Made by a program: the position numbers and the translations under genes. A model generated the notes under the pieces. That model saw only the letters and a list, made by a program, of their open reading frames with translations. It did no database searches and was not told the DNA's origin. Positions 1 to 5,458 of a stretch of DNA of 5,458 bases are shown in pieces. This DNA is from Candidatus Parcubacteria bacterium (GTDB lineage Bacteria; Patescibacteriota; Minisyncoccia; UBA6257; JAPLYJ01), in contig JAPLYJ010000011.1 of NCBI GenBank assembly GCA_026395655.1, positions 1 to 5,458 of the forward strand, in the 5' to 3' direction. Within the stretch, counting starts at the first letter, position 1. Each line of letters starts with the position of its first letter.

Positions 1-2326
1 AATAATGACCAGTACCAGATTTGTTAGGTATAGTCCAAGTATATGAAGTTTGATCTTTGTCTGTAATATTAGCGGTTAGGTCGTATCTTCTGTCTACATT
101 GTTCCAGAAATATAAAATATATTTAGAAACTAGATTTTTGTCACCTGTATATTGCCAAGTGATATTTTGGCTGGCTCCGGCAGTTAACTGAGCATTGTTG
201 GCTGGTAAAATAATGGATATGGTGGGGTAAATAACAGGAACACGAACCATATCGGTATAAGAAATAGCATGATTTTGGGCGTACACACATTGAATCCCTA
301 TTTCTAAAGGAGAAATATTTTTTAACGTATTATGACGAGCATATAATTGTTTGGTACCAGAATTTGCTATAGATAAAATTTCTCCCCAAATACCCCCGCC
401 TACTATTGGGACATAATGGCCATTAGTATAGCAATCGGTGACATCGGACGAGCTCCAAGACGCAGTAATAATTGAATTATAATTTACTGCCGCTGGATTA
501 TTTGAGCCGTTTATTTTTAAATCAACAAATGCCGGTCTTAAAAGCACGCTAAAATACAGCGAACGACTATTATTACTGATATCAGATTCATTAAGAGGTA
601 AATAAGTCTCGTTGTTATAGATTCTAGTTTGGTTTGTATTTGGTATCACAACGGTAAAACCATAATTATCACCGCTACTTCTAAAAGTATAATTAATTAT
701 TTTTTCTATTTCTTGACCAGGTAAGAGGTCTCTTTCCTCTTTATACCCACTAACAACATCAGATATAATATCCGTGTCTCTATTATGAGCAACTGTAACC
801 CAAAATTTTTCAGTAACAGAGACTGCCCCTATATTTTTAATCTTAATAATTAACTTAGCCTGTTGATTAGTTATAGGCGTGCCTGGATCAAAAGATAAGC
901 TAGAAACGATTAAATCTGGTTTCCCAGCAGAAGGTTCCGCAATTTTAACAGTCATAGTAGATTTAGCTGTTTGGTTTTTATCATCTGTAACAGTAAATTC
1001 TACTGTATAGGTACCAGCTTTAGAATATGTATGTGTAAATGTGGTAGTTTGTTTGGCTGCAGGAGCAACTGTTTGTAAACTGGCACCAGAAACCTCATCA
1101 CCCCATTTTACGCTATAACCTAAATATCCATTTTCAGGATCATGCGCTTTTATTGTCCAAGTACCTGATTCATTAATTTTTAATTGAGTGGGACCGCTAA
1201 CACTGTCTATAACAGGAGATCTGTTAACTAATGACGAAAAAGCCCTAATGGCACGTAAATAGCCAATGGCAGACTTATCGCCGTAACCCTGGCCACTACC
1301 ATTGAAATTCTGACTCCATGCATATATAGAATTCTCAGACGAACTCCAATAACCACTATTAACAAAATTACCAACACCATAAATTTTAAGATTAACATAC
1401 ATTTGATTTAACTCATCTTTAGATGGTAAAAACCAATCGCTGTAACCACCTATTGTTACACCATGAGCTAATTGAGCAGCATTTGTACATCCCGCAGAGA
1501 TCATATCATGAGTATTTTGATGACCTGTTCCTATCACCGCCCCATCAGCTCCAGGTATAACTGTTCCATAACAACCCCAAGTTGCTCCTGTGCTTTGATC
1601 GCTCGGTGCCACCTCCAAATACCTCCAACCATCAGATTCATATCCTTTATCATAAAATATTATTCCACCTGCTGGACCAGTGCCACGAAGAAAATATGTT
1701 TGAGCATTTTGCTGCTGATTTATCAACTCTTGCAATTGCGCCATGAGCGCTTTAAGTTGTTCTTGCAACTGTTTAATTAAAGCTTCTCTTTGAGTATCTA
1801 GCAAATTATTTGTATCTAAAACAGTGTTGGCAGTCTGACAATCGCTATCCACCTTACATTGGCTATCTCCAGCGCCAGATACCTTGTAACAACGAGCATT
1901 ACGGCATTCATTGTGAGTTATTGTAGTACTTCCGGTAGTTAACCCTAAAACAGAAGAAACGCTAGACAATGGCTTAGTTGTTGCAGTTAGTGCTCCTGTA
2001 GCTTTTACCTCTGATGCTGTAACTATTGTAGCCGGGTTGGAAGACAAACTAATACTAGGTATGCCTATTACTGTCACCACCATACCTGTTTTAAGATTGC
2101 TAAAAGGTTTGATAACTGTAGTAGATCCTGATTTAAAAGATATATTTGTATTGGTATTTGTTACTACCTTAACTATCGGGGAAGACGACAAAATGAAAGT
2201 AGAGTCATTGTAATTAATACTGGTGATCGAACCTTGGTAGGTTTTAACATCTATAGCTTTAGCTAACCCTATGGTTAGGCCTAAAACTGCTACTAGAACC
2301 AAAAACAAGGAAATGTATTTCTTCAT
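1..2326 (-). CDS. Large modular secreted surface protein (DUF5666-like, DUF1566, PKD, CARDB, Ig-like, KNH-like), C-terminus beyond window
   Basis: The frame is open from an ATG at 2324-2326 to the left edge, giving 775 codons with no stop; the 3' end is missing. The N-terminus is a classic signal peptide (MKK, hydrophobic residues 5-22, likely cleavage after AKA at 22-24), so the product is exported. Domains in order: a DUF5666-like beta segment (about 28-108), a four-cysteine box (C141, C146, C157, C163), a Gln/Leu-rich helix likely to form a coiled coil (about 170-209), a DUF1566 / C-type-lectin-like domain (about 211-363, with GPAGGIIFYD, SDWFLPSKDEL, YWSSSE and RAIRAF), a PKD domain (about 370-462, WGD at 408-410), a CARDB-like domain (about 470-593), an Ig-like domain starting VDLKINGS (about 600-698, C632 and C680 probably a disulfide) and a KNH/Ser-Thr-rich-type domain (about 700-775). 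There is no Shine-Dalgarno sequence; the start was chosen because it gives the signal peptide and sits 53 bases below a good promoter. The role is inferred to be adhesion or surface binding. No enzymatic motif was recognised. The domain calls rest on motif recognition and were not searched. Confidence 0.88.
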   Translation of the reverse strand, partial: MKKYISLFLVLVAVLGLTIGLAKAIDVKTYQGSITSINYNDSTFILSSSPIVKVVTNTNTNISFKSGSTTVIKPFSNLKTGMVVTVIGIPSISLSSNPATIVTASEVKATGALTATTKPLSSVSSVLGLTTGSTTITHNECRNARCYKVSGAGDSQCKVDSDCQTANTVLDTNNLLDTQREALIKQLQEQLKALMAQLQELINQQQNAQTYFLRGTGPAGGIIFYDKGYESDGWRYLEVAPSDQSTGATWGCYGTVIPGADGAVIGTGHQNTHDMISAGCTNAAQLAHGVTIGGYSDWFLPSKDELNQMYVNLKIYGVGNFVNSGYWSSSENSIYAWSQNFNGSGQGYGDKSAIGYLRAIRAFSSLVNRSPVIDSVSGPTQLKINESGTWTIKAHDPENGYLGYSVKWGDEVSGASLQTVAPAAKQTTTFTHTYSKAGTYTVEFTVTDDKNQTAKSTMTVKIAEPSAGKPDLIVSSLSFDPGTPITNQQAKLIIKIKNIGAVSVTEKFWVTVAHNRDTDIISDVVSGYKEERDLLPGQEIEKIINYTFRSSGDNYGFTVVIPNTNQTRIYNNETYLPLNESDISNNSRSLYFSVLLRPAFVDLKINGSNNPAAVNYNSIITASWSSSDVTDCYTNGHYVPIVGGGIWGEILSIANSGTKQLYARHNTLKNISPLEIGIQCVYAQNHAISYTDMVRVPVIYPTISIILPANNAQLTAGASQNITWQYTGDKNLVSKYILYFWNNVDRRYDLTANITDKDQTSYTWTIPNKSGTGHY

Positions 2327-2360
2327 GTTATTTAAATTATTTTTGTTTTTTTAATATTTT

Positions 2361-2379
2361 AACCTATTTACGTTAGGTT
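2361..2379 (-). promoter_or_regulatory. Predicted 5'-end stem-loop in the leader of the large surface-protein gene
   Basis: A perfect 6-bp inverted repeat (AACCTA at 2361-2366 and TAGGTT at 2374-2379) surrounds a 7-base spacer. On the minus strand it lies just below the predicted -10 box, and the expected transcription start (about 2379) coincides with the outer end of the stem. It could be a 5'-terminal mRNA hairpin that protects the transcript, or an operator overlapping the start site. It is not followed by a clean U-run at the right distance and lies before the gene it precedes, so it is not called as a terminator. The stem is short and contains only two G:C pairs, so stability is modest. 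Confidence 0.4.
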
Positions 2380-2385
2380 ATTTTA

Positions 2386-2415
2386 ATTATCTCATAATAC
2401 AAATCAAGATGTCAA
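2386..2415 (-). promoter_or_regulatory. Extended -10 sigma-70-type promoter for the large surface-protein gene
   Basis: On the minus strand there is a perfect -35 box TTGACA (2410-2415), an 18-base spacer and a -10 box GATAAT (2386-2391; five of six consensus bases). The extended -10 element TGA (2392-2394) stands immediately upstream of the -10 box. The -35 starts 15 bases after the stop codon of the preceding DUF2330-like gene. The implied leader is roughly 53 bases long. A similar promoter in the same relative position precedes the DUF2330-like gene. Confidence 0.65.
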
Positions 2416-2430
2416 ATTACGATAATGATA

Positions 2431-3621
2431 TTATTGCATTTGGAAATTCTTTAAGAAATTTCTAGTATAAGGGCCAACAAAACCAGTGCCTTTTGTTAAA
2501 TTTAAAGGATCTAAAATATATGACCTATATTCTTCTTGAAATTTGATTACTGCTTGTTTAGTAGCAGAACCAAAATAACCAGTAGCATTACTTGAGCTGT
2601 CCCACAAATTTTCATTAATTAAGATTTTTTGAAGAGCCAAAGTATCTTCTGACCTAACCCCCACTTTTAAATTGTTTTTCCAAATATCTTTAGGATATAT
2701 GATAATATCGTCGGTGGTCTTAGCTAAACTGCCAGAATACCTAAACTCAGTTACGTAAACATTAGTTTCAAAACTAAATAACGAAGCAATGTTTGATGAA
2801 ACATTTTGTAATTCTTGTAAAGAAATAGAAATATTATCATTATGTGACCAAAGCGGGTACCTATATTTAAGAATATTTATAGAATCTTTGATAGGATTGG
2901 TATTGATAGTAAAAAGATGTATAGCATCATTGATTGATTCTGCATTCTCTGCTGTTGCTGAAAAAGCTGTTAATTTGATTGGGTAATAAAAATAATCTGA
3001 TTTAAAATAATAACGAATGGGATTTAAAGATATATCTTTGGTGCCAACTTCAATTGTATCAAAAGAAAAATATATTAATCCTCTTTTCATATAATTCTGC
3101 AAAGCTGATTTAAAGCTTGCATCAATTTGTTCTGGTTTAATACCAATCTGAGGTAATAATTCCCATTGGTTAAAACCATCAAGATTATTAATTTTGACTA
3201 TACTAACATCATGGGCACCTATTTGTTCGTGAAATGTTAATTCAGCTACTAATGATGCATTGTTTTTTGCGTCTTGTGAACCAGTAGCAGATACAGCTGC
3301 GATAAGGGGTAATTTTTGATTAATCAAATCTGTTAATTTTTTAAAAGTGTCTATACTATCTTCTTTGATTTCTAAAGGATTAGAAGGTAATGGTAAAATA
3401 GTTAAGACTTTAGATCCTTCTTGATTAGATCTAAGATTAATGGATAAAATTAACATTTCCTCTTGGCCATTCCAAGCAACAATAGCATTTTGATCTGTTT
3501 CATATAATTTTACTTGAGGATCTGGTCGAATCATTCCCATATCTGCAAAAACAAAACCCGGTAACAATAATGTTATTGCTAACAAAAAAATAAAACTCAT
3601 ATAACCTATATTCTTTTTCAT
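2431..3621 (-). CDS. Secreted DUF2330-like protein with C-terminal peptidoglycan-binding repeat
   Basis: This is a complete 396-residue protein with a TAA stop. It has a strong signal peptide: MKK, hydrophobic core about 9-25 and likely cleavage after FVFA at residue 26. Residues about 30-240 have the layout I associate with DUF2330 (function unknown): an early 'NAIVAWNGQEEML' strand, a LPLPSNP motif at 76-82 (usually WLLPVP followed by P) with an F..L helix after it, then IGAHDVSIVKINNLDGFNQW (134-153) and 'YYPIKLT' (212-218). Residues about 318-393 form a divergent PG_binding_1-type unit (LALQKIL, then TGYFG at 347-351 with a KFQEEY helix, then TGFVGPYTR at 379-387), expected to bind cell-wall peptidoglycan. 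The mature protein has no cysteine, unlike many DUF2330 members. No Shine-Dalgarno is seen upstream; the start is fixed by the signal peptide. The gene has its own promoter in the gap after tatD. The likely location is the cell envelope or outside the cell; the biochemical role is unknown. Confidence 0.85.
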   Translation of the reverse strand: MKKNIGYMSFIFLLAITLLLPGFVFADMGMIRPDPQVKLYETDQNAIVAWNGQEEMLILSINLRSNQEGSKVLTILPLPSNPLEIKEDSIDTFKKLTDLINQKLPLIAAVSATGSQDAKNNASLVAELTFHEQIGAHDVSIVKINNLDGFNQWELLPQIGIKPEQIDASFKSALQNYMKRGLIYFSFDTIEVGTKDISLNPIRYYFKSDYFYYPIKLTAFSATAENAESINDAIHLFTINTNPIKDSINILKYRYPLWSHNDNISISLQELQNVSSNIASLFSFETNVYVTEFRYSGSLAKTTDDIIIYPKDIWKNNLKVGVRSEDTLALQKILINENLWDSSSNATGYFGSATKQAVIKFQEEYRSYILDPLNLTKGTGFVGPYTRNFLKNFQMQ

Positions 3622-3644
3622 ATTGATATTAATTAATTTTTAAT

Positions 3645-3679
3645 TATTTACATTAAGCCATCTTAATTCTCCCATATAC
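3645..3679 (-). repeat. Leader/promoter copy similar to 2365-2400
   Basis: This 35-base segment aligns with 2365-2400 at 28 of 36 columns, with seven mismatches (six of them transitions) and one single-base gap. It covers the -10 box, the extended TG, part of the spacer and the first bases of the leader, including the shared plus-strand string TATTTAC. Similarity continues weakly to the -35 box. The two copies lie in the same position relative to the two secreted-protein genes. Confidence 0.55.
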
Positions 3680-3694
3680 GAATTATTACGTCAA
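3666..3694 (-). promoter_or_regulatory. Extended -10 sigma-70-type promoter for the DUF2330-like gene
   Basis: On the minus strand there is a -35 box TTGACG (3689-3694; five of six consensus bases), a 17-base spacer and a -10 box GAGAAT (3666-3671) preceded directly by TGG (3672-3674) as an extended -10. The -35 box lies only three bases after the tatD stop codon, so this transcript probably starts independently of metG-tatD. The predicted start is near 3659, giving a leader of about 38 bases. The -10 is weaker than that of the downstream gene. Confidence 0.55.
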
Positions 3695-3697
3695 AAA

Positions 3698-4522
3698 TTA
3701 TATACTTAATAATTTATAAACATTATTAACAGTTGCTTTAGAGACTTGTTCAAAATCCAAATTCTTTAATTCTGCTATCTTTAATGCTACTTGAGCAACA
3801 TAAATAGGCTCGTTACGCAAACCACGATATGGTACTGGGGCAACATAAGGAGCATCTGTTTCTATCAAAATTTTATCTAAGGGTAAACTTTTTATCATCT
3901 CGTCATATCCTTGGCTATAAGTAATTACGCCTGATAAACCGATATACAAGCCTTTTGATAAAATCATTTGAGCTTGTTCTTTAGTACCTGTAAAAAAATG
4001 AAAAACTCCTCTAGCTTCAGGCCAAAATGTTTGAAGCATATCTAAGGCTTCTTCATATAAATCTCTAACATGTAAAATTAAAGGTTTGTTCAATTCTTTT
4101 GCTAAAAGAATTTGATCTCTAAAAACCTCTCTTTCTTTTTTCTTGTAAATTTCTTTTAAATCTTCTGGAAAATCTTTTAAATAACTATCATCTAAACCAC
4201 ATTCACCAATAGCTGAAATATTTTTATCAGATGCTAAAATTTTAAATTTATCATCTACGTCTTCTGCCTCTATTGTATCTAAAATATTTGATATTTCATT
4301 GGCATCTTTCTTAAAAGAAAAGGCGTGATTAGGATGAATACCTGCAGAAGCCCAAAGACCTTTAGGATACTTATTTTTCATATCTAAAGCCTGACACGAA
4401 GTTTGATAACAAGTGCCTACATTTAACATATATACGTCAGAAGATAAAGTGCGTTTAACTACTGCATCTCTGTCTTCGTCAAAAGCAGCTAAATTTAAAT
4501 GAGTGTGAGAATCAAACAACAT
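3698..4522 (-). CDS. tatD: TatD-family metal-dependent hydrolase (putative DNase)
   Basis: This is a complete 274-residue protein, slightly longer than the roughly 255-265 residues usual for the family. TatD proteins are cytoplasmic TIM-barrel hydrolases of the amidohydrolase superfamily that use two metal ions; characterised members are 3'-5' exonucleases or other DNases. All expected metal ligands are visible: the N-terminal DSHTH (H6, H8), E107 in GECGLD, H151 in LHVRD, H175 in VFHFFTG and D223 in ETDAPY. GIHPNH (61-66) and the C-terminal NVYKLL are also family features. The extra length is mostly an acidic segment at about 70-100, between GIHP and the E107 strand. The gene starts 5 bases after the metG stop, so it is almost certainly cotranscribed and perhaps translationally coupled. 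A possible Shine-Dalgarno AGGA lies inside the last metG codons, 10 bases before the ATG. The metG-tatD pairing is common in bacteria. The substrate here is unknown. Confidence 0.95.
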   Translation of the reverse strand: MLFDSHTHLNLAAFDEDRDAVVKRTLSSDVYMLNVGTCYQTSCQALDMKNKYPKGLWASAGIHPNHAFSFKKDANEISNILDTIEAEDVDDKFKILASDKNISAIGECGLDDSYLKDFPEDLKEIYKKKEREVFRDQILLAKELNKPLILHVRDLYEEALDMLQTFWPEARGVFHFFTGTKEQAQMILSKGLYIGLSGVITYSQGYDEMIKSLPLDKILIETDAPYVAPVPYRGLRNEPIYVAQVALKIAELKNLDFEQVSKATVNNVYKLLSI

Positions 4523-4527
4523 TTCTT

Positions 4528-5458
4528 TTATATCCTAGGGAATAAAATACCTTCTTTTTTTAAAGACAATTTCAAGCCAGACCATTTTTCAATAGGCTGA
4601 TTTATCAATTGCAAAGATCTTAAAACCAAATCACTTGTTTTAGGCATAAAAGGATTTAACATATATGCTACCTTGCCTAAAACCCAAATTAAAGAACTAA
4701 GATTTTTAATTATTTTTTCAGATTCATCTTTCTTTTCCCAAGGTTTTTCTAAAGAAATATATTCATCTGCTTTAGAAATCAAACGCCAAATTTCATTTAA
4801 AGCTTCATTAAAACGAAAAACAGACATGCATTGGTTGTATTTTTCTTCCGTTTGTTGTATTTCTTTTTCTAAATCATTTTCTTTTAAAGAAAATTCATGT
4901 GATTCTGCTAATGCTAACACTCTAGCTAACAAATTACCTAAACCATTAGCTAAGTCAGTGTTATAGCGTTCCCTTAATCTTGCTTCTGAAAAATCACCAT
5001 CTTCATATGCTGGGATTTCTCTCAAAAGATAATATCTTAATACATCAGAGCCGTATTTTTGAGCCATCTCAACTGGATCAACGGTTTTCCCTAAAGATTT
5101 AGACATTTTATCTCCTTCTATTGTTATATATCCGTGTACAAAAAGTTTATCGGGTAATTTTAATCCTGCTGATAAAAGCATGGCTGGCCAATATACAGCA
5201 TGAAAACGAGAAACACCTTTGCCTACCACGTGAATAACTTCGCTCTCTTGCCACCATTTTTTAAATTTTTCTTGATCTTCGCTATACCCTACGGCATTAA
5301 TGTAATTGGACAAAGCATCAAACCAAACCCAAATAGTTTGATCTAAATCATCAGGTACGTTAATCCCCCAACCTTTGGAACGGCTAGCTAAACGGGAAAC
5401 ACAAATATCTTTTAATCCGGAATGAACAAAACTTAATGTTTCAGACAGACGGCTGTCC
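4528..5458 (-). CDS. metG: Methionyl-tRNA synthetase, C-terminal part (N-terminus beyond window)
   Basis: Reading from the right edge gives 309 codons ending in TAA; the N-terminal catalytic half, including the HIGH motif, lies outside. A TTG at 5311-5313 could be mistaken for a start but is an internal Leu of WFDALSNYI, since the frame continues upstream through SGLKDI and WGINVP. Class I synthetase landmarks are WFDA (5314-5325), HVVGKGVSRFHAVYWPA (the usual form is GKDI.RFH) and KMSKS (5095-5109), which helps bind ATP and stabilise the transition state. After this comes the all-helical anticodon-binding domain, with NGLGNLLAR, the EALNEIWRLI helix, EKPWEKK and LNPFMPKTS. The protein stops soon after, at LFPRI, so it has no appended EMAP/Trbp111-like tRNA-binding domain. 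It charges tRNA(Met) in the cytoplasm. The last codons probably contain the ribosome-binding site of tatD. Confidence 0.97.
   Translation of the reverse strand, partial: DSRLSETLSFVHSGLKDICVSRLASRSKGWGINVPDDLDQTIWVWFDALSNYINAVGYSEDQEKFKKWWQESEVIHVVGKGVSRFHAVYWPAMLLSAGLKLPDKLFVHGYITIEGDKMSKSLGKTVDPVEMAQKYGSDVLRYYLLREIPAYEDGDFSEARLRERYNTDLANGLGNLLARVLALAESHEFSLKENDLEKEIQQTEEKYNQCMSVFRFNEALNEIWRLISKADEYISLEKPWEKKDESEKIIKNLSSLIWVLGKVAYMLNPFMPKTSDLVLRSLQLINQPIEKWSGLKLSLKKEGILFPRI

Noticed and set aside
1235..1694. DUF1566 region as the variable target of a diversity-generating retroelement
   Set aside because: Such retroelements are common in the Candidate Phyla Radiation and do target lectin-like folds. 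However, the domain here is internal rather than at the gene's 3' end, no near-repeat of it with adenine-specific differences is seen, and no reverse transcriptase is in the window.
1472..1780. Plus-strand open frame of 102 codons
   Set aside because: It lies opposite the DUF1566 coding region of a clear minus-strand gene. Its translation is Cys/Ser/Ile-rich with no family motif and it has no ribosome-binding site.
2421..2436. ATAAT-GAT-ATTAT inverted repeat at the end of the DUF2330-like gene as a terminator
   Set aside because: The stem is five A:T pairs with a three-base loop and no G:C clamp. It overlaps the last codons and stop, and has no proper U-run after it.
2789..2986. Plus-strand open frame of 65 codons
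   Set aside because: It is antisense to the DUF2330-like gene and has no motif, promoter or ribosome-binding site. It is explained as a shadow of the real gene.
4673..4966. Plus-strand open frame of 97 codons
   Set aside because: It is antisense to the anticodon-binding domain of metG. Its Lys/Ser/Phe-rich sequence is what the reverse complement of helical AT-rich coding DNA gives.
5311..5313. TTG as start codon of a short 261-residue metG
   Set aside because: The frame stays open to the right edge and encodes conserved synthetase sequence (SGLKDI, WGINVP, VWFDA) upstream, so this codon is an internal leucine.
1..5458. Recoding of TGA (Gracilibacteria/Absconditabacteria code)
   Set aside because: No in-frame TGA occurs in any of the four genes as I read them, conserved glycines use GGN codons, and the three visible stops are all TAA.

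Overview
The window is AT-rich and carries four genes, all on the minus strand, so transcription runs from high to low coordinates. In order of transcription they are: the C-terminal part of methionyl-tRNA synthetase (metG, cut by the right edge), a TatD-family metal-dependent hydrolase (tatD), a secreted DUF2330-like protein with a C-terminal peptidoglycan-binding repeat, and a large modular secreted protein of at least 775 residues that runs off the left edge. Coding density is high. The only non-coding stretches are about 5, 76 and 104 bases long, and no gene-free stretch exceeds 300 bases. I found no RNA gene, CRISPR array, insertion sequence or plus-strand gene.

The organism is most likely a member of the Candidate Phyla Radiation (Patescibacteria, Parcubacteria-like). 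This is an inference from protein architecture. The large protein combines a DUF5666-like segment, a four-cysteine box, a Gln/Leu-rich coiled coil, a DUF1566 domain, a PKD domain with a WGD signature, a CARDB-like domain and the 'VDLKINGS...' Ig-like domain. I associate that kit of parts with surface proteins of this group. The DUF2330 plus peptidoglycan-binding fusion also fits. All three visible stop codons are TAA and no in-frame TGA is read through, so nothing suggests a recoded TGA as in Gracilibacteria or Absconditabacteria.

The right half (about 3698-5458) is housekeeping: metG and tatD are 5 bases apart and look like one transcript. The left half (1-3621) is a cell-surface pair. Each of the two secreted-protein genes has its own short intergenic region with a recognisable extended -10 promoter, and the two promoter/leader regions are clearly similar to each other (28 of 36 aligned columns over the core). 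This suggests that the two envelope genes are expressed in parallel from duplicated or convergently constrained promoters, although their proteins are unrelated in sequence.

The most interesting content is this pair of leaders, the predicted 5'-end stem-loop on the large surface-protein mRNA, and the domain architectures of the two secreted proteins. I see no clear evidence of a defence, mobile or biosynthetic system.
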